Of a stretch of DNA of 64,000 nt, positions 63,733 through 64,000 are shown one piece after another. Position numbers and translations under genes: made by a program. The notes under the pieces were generated by a model, which was not told the origin of the DNA, ran no database searches, and worked only from the letters and a program-made list of their open reading frames with translations. The DNA is from Alteromonas portus. GTDB lineage: Bacteria > Pseudomonadota > Gammaproteobacteria > Enterobacterales > Alteromonadaceae. Position 1 is the first letter of the stretch. Every line of letters starts with the position of its first letter. The stretch covers positions 620,001 through 684,000 of the forward strand of contig NZ_SWCO01000005.1 of assembly GCF_005117025.1 (NCBI RefSeq). Direction: 5' to 3'.

Positions 63733-64000
63733 TTATACGTCGAACTGGTTCATGGTGTTATCTTCACCTGACGCTTTTAGTGCGCCTTCACCAGAGAAGT
63801 ATTCTTTGTGCGTGTCACCTAGGTCAGAACCAGCCATCGCTTGGTGTTTAACGCACGCTAGACCTTGGCGAATTTCTTGACGCTGAACGCCGCGTACATA
63901 AGCAAGCATGCCTTCTTCACCGAAGTAACCTTTTGCAAGGTTGTCAGTAGACAGTGCCGCAGTGTGGTAAGTCGGTAGCGTGATAAGGTGATGGAAGATA
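63733..64000 (-). CDS. aceA: isocitrate lyase, C-terminal part (5' end outside window)
   Basis: The last 88 residues read YHTAALSTDNLAKGYFGEEGMLAYVRGVQRQEIRQ (quoted in two parts: YHTAALSTDNLAKGYFGEEG and MLAYVRGVQRQEIRQG), then VKHQAMAGSDLGDTHKE and GALKASGEDNTMNQFDV at the end. This is the C-terminus of the long isocitrate lyase form, which cleaves isocitrate to succinate and glyoxylate for malate synthase. Stop codon TAA at 63733-63735 on the - strand. The gene continues past the window. Confidence 0.9.
   Translation of the reverse strand, partial: IFHHLITLPTYHTAALSTDNLAKGYFGEEGMLAYVRGVQRQEIRQGLACVKHQAMAGSDLGDTHKEYFSGEGALKASGEDNTMNQFDV

Noticed and set aside
1-64000. CRISPR array, insertion sequence, prophage or tRNA-linked integration
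   Set aside because: No regularly spaced repeats, transposase or integrase frames, or tRNA-like sequence were seen on either strand.

Overview
The window looks like chromosomal DNA of a marine gammaproteobacterium of the Alteromonas type. This is an inference from moderate A+T richness, dense coding, and a large exopolysaccharide locus of the exosortase A (XrtA/EpsH)/PEP-CTERM type lying next to the glyoxylate-shunt genes; no rRNA or tRNA is visible to confirm it. I see no insertion sequence, phage, CRISPR array, tRNA or rRNA.

Region 1 (1-16880, + strand) is one long, tightly overlapping operon that begins before the window. It holds exosortase-A-associated markers (amidotransferase 1, a PEP-CTERM/EpsH1-type sugar transferase, an O-glycosylation-ligase/Wzy-like polymerase), three genes for GDP-D-glycero-D-manno-heptose (hddA, gmhA, hddC), glycosyltransferases, a membrane-anchored beta-helix protein, a flippase, an SGNH hydrolase and an acyltransferase. 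A previously overlooked 31-codon gene seems to sit between 9385-10326 and the polymerase, sharing one base with each.

Region 2 (16877-44953, mostly - strand with + islands at 25154 and 28075-29837) is a mosaic of further surface-sugar genes: about ten more glycosyltransferases, two more flippases, two sulfotransferase-like proteins, an OafA-type acyltransferase, a polysaccharide-lyase-like secreted protein, an HTTM-like/DCC fusion, a WalW-type deacetylase, an ATP-grasp/LMW-phosphatase fusion, gmhB (the missing heptose phosphatase) and a FemAB/GNAT-like protein. Paralogous glycosyltransferases and three flippases suggest two or more polysaccharide clusters merged here.

Region 3 (45073-58922) is the protein side of the PEP-CTERM system and the most interesting part. 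It contains a secreted protein of unknown function, a ThiF/E1-like adenylating enzyme, two paralogous PEP-CTERM proteins flanking the TPR lipoprotein PrsT, the PEP-CTERM-associated acyltransferase, a YdcF/SanA-like protein and a periplasmic trypsin-like protease. Then comes a compact + operon: a twin-arginine-exported protein with a CTPGFWKNH motif and a serine-rich tail, a PqqD-like small protein, an HPr-kinase-like kinase, an uncharacterised nucleotidyltransferase and a nucleotide-sugar epimerase. I find matching sigma-54 (-24/-12) promoters in front of both PEP-CTERM genes and in front of this operon, each with a related 17-bp upstream dyad (GTCA-N7-TTACA core) at similar spacing. This ties the Tat/PqqD/kinase/nucleotidyltransferase operon to the PEP-CTERM regulon and makes it a candidate protein- or peptide-modification system.

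Region 4 (58956-64000, - strand) is housekeeping: a patatin-like phospholipase, malate synthase G (glcB), a LysR regulator and the 3' end of isocitrate lyase (aceA). The exosortase, the PrsK/PrsR regulators, the polymer export genes and RpoN are not in this window.
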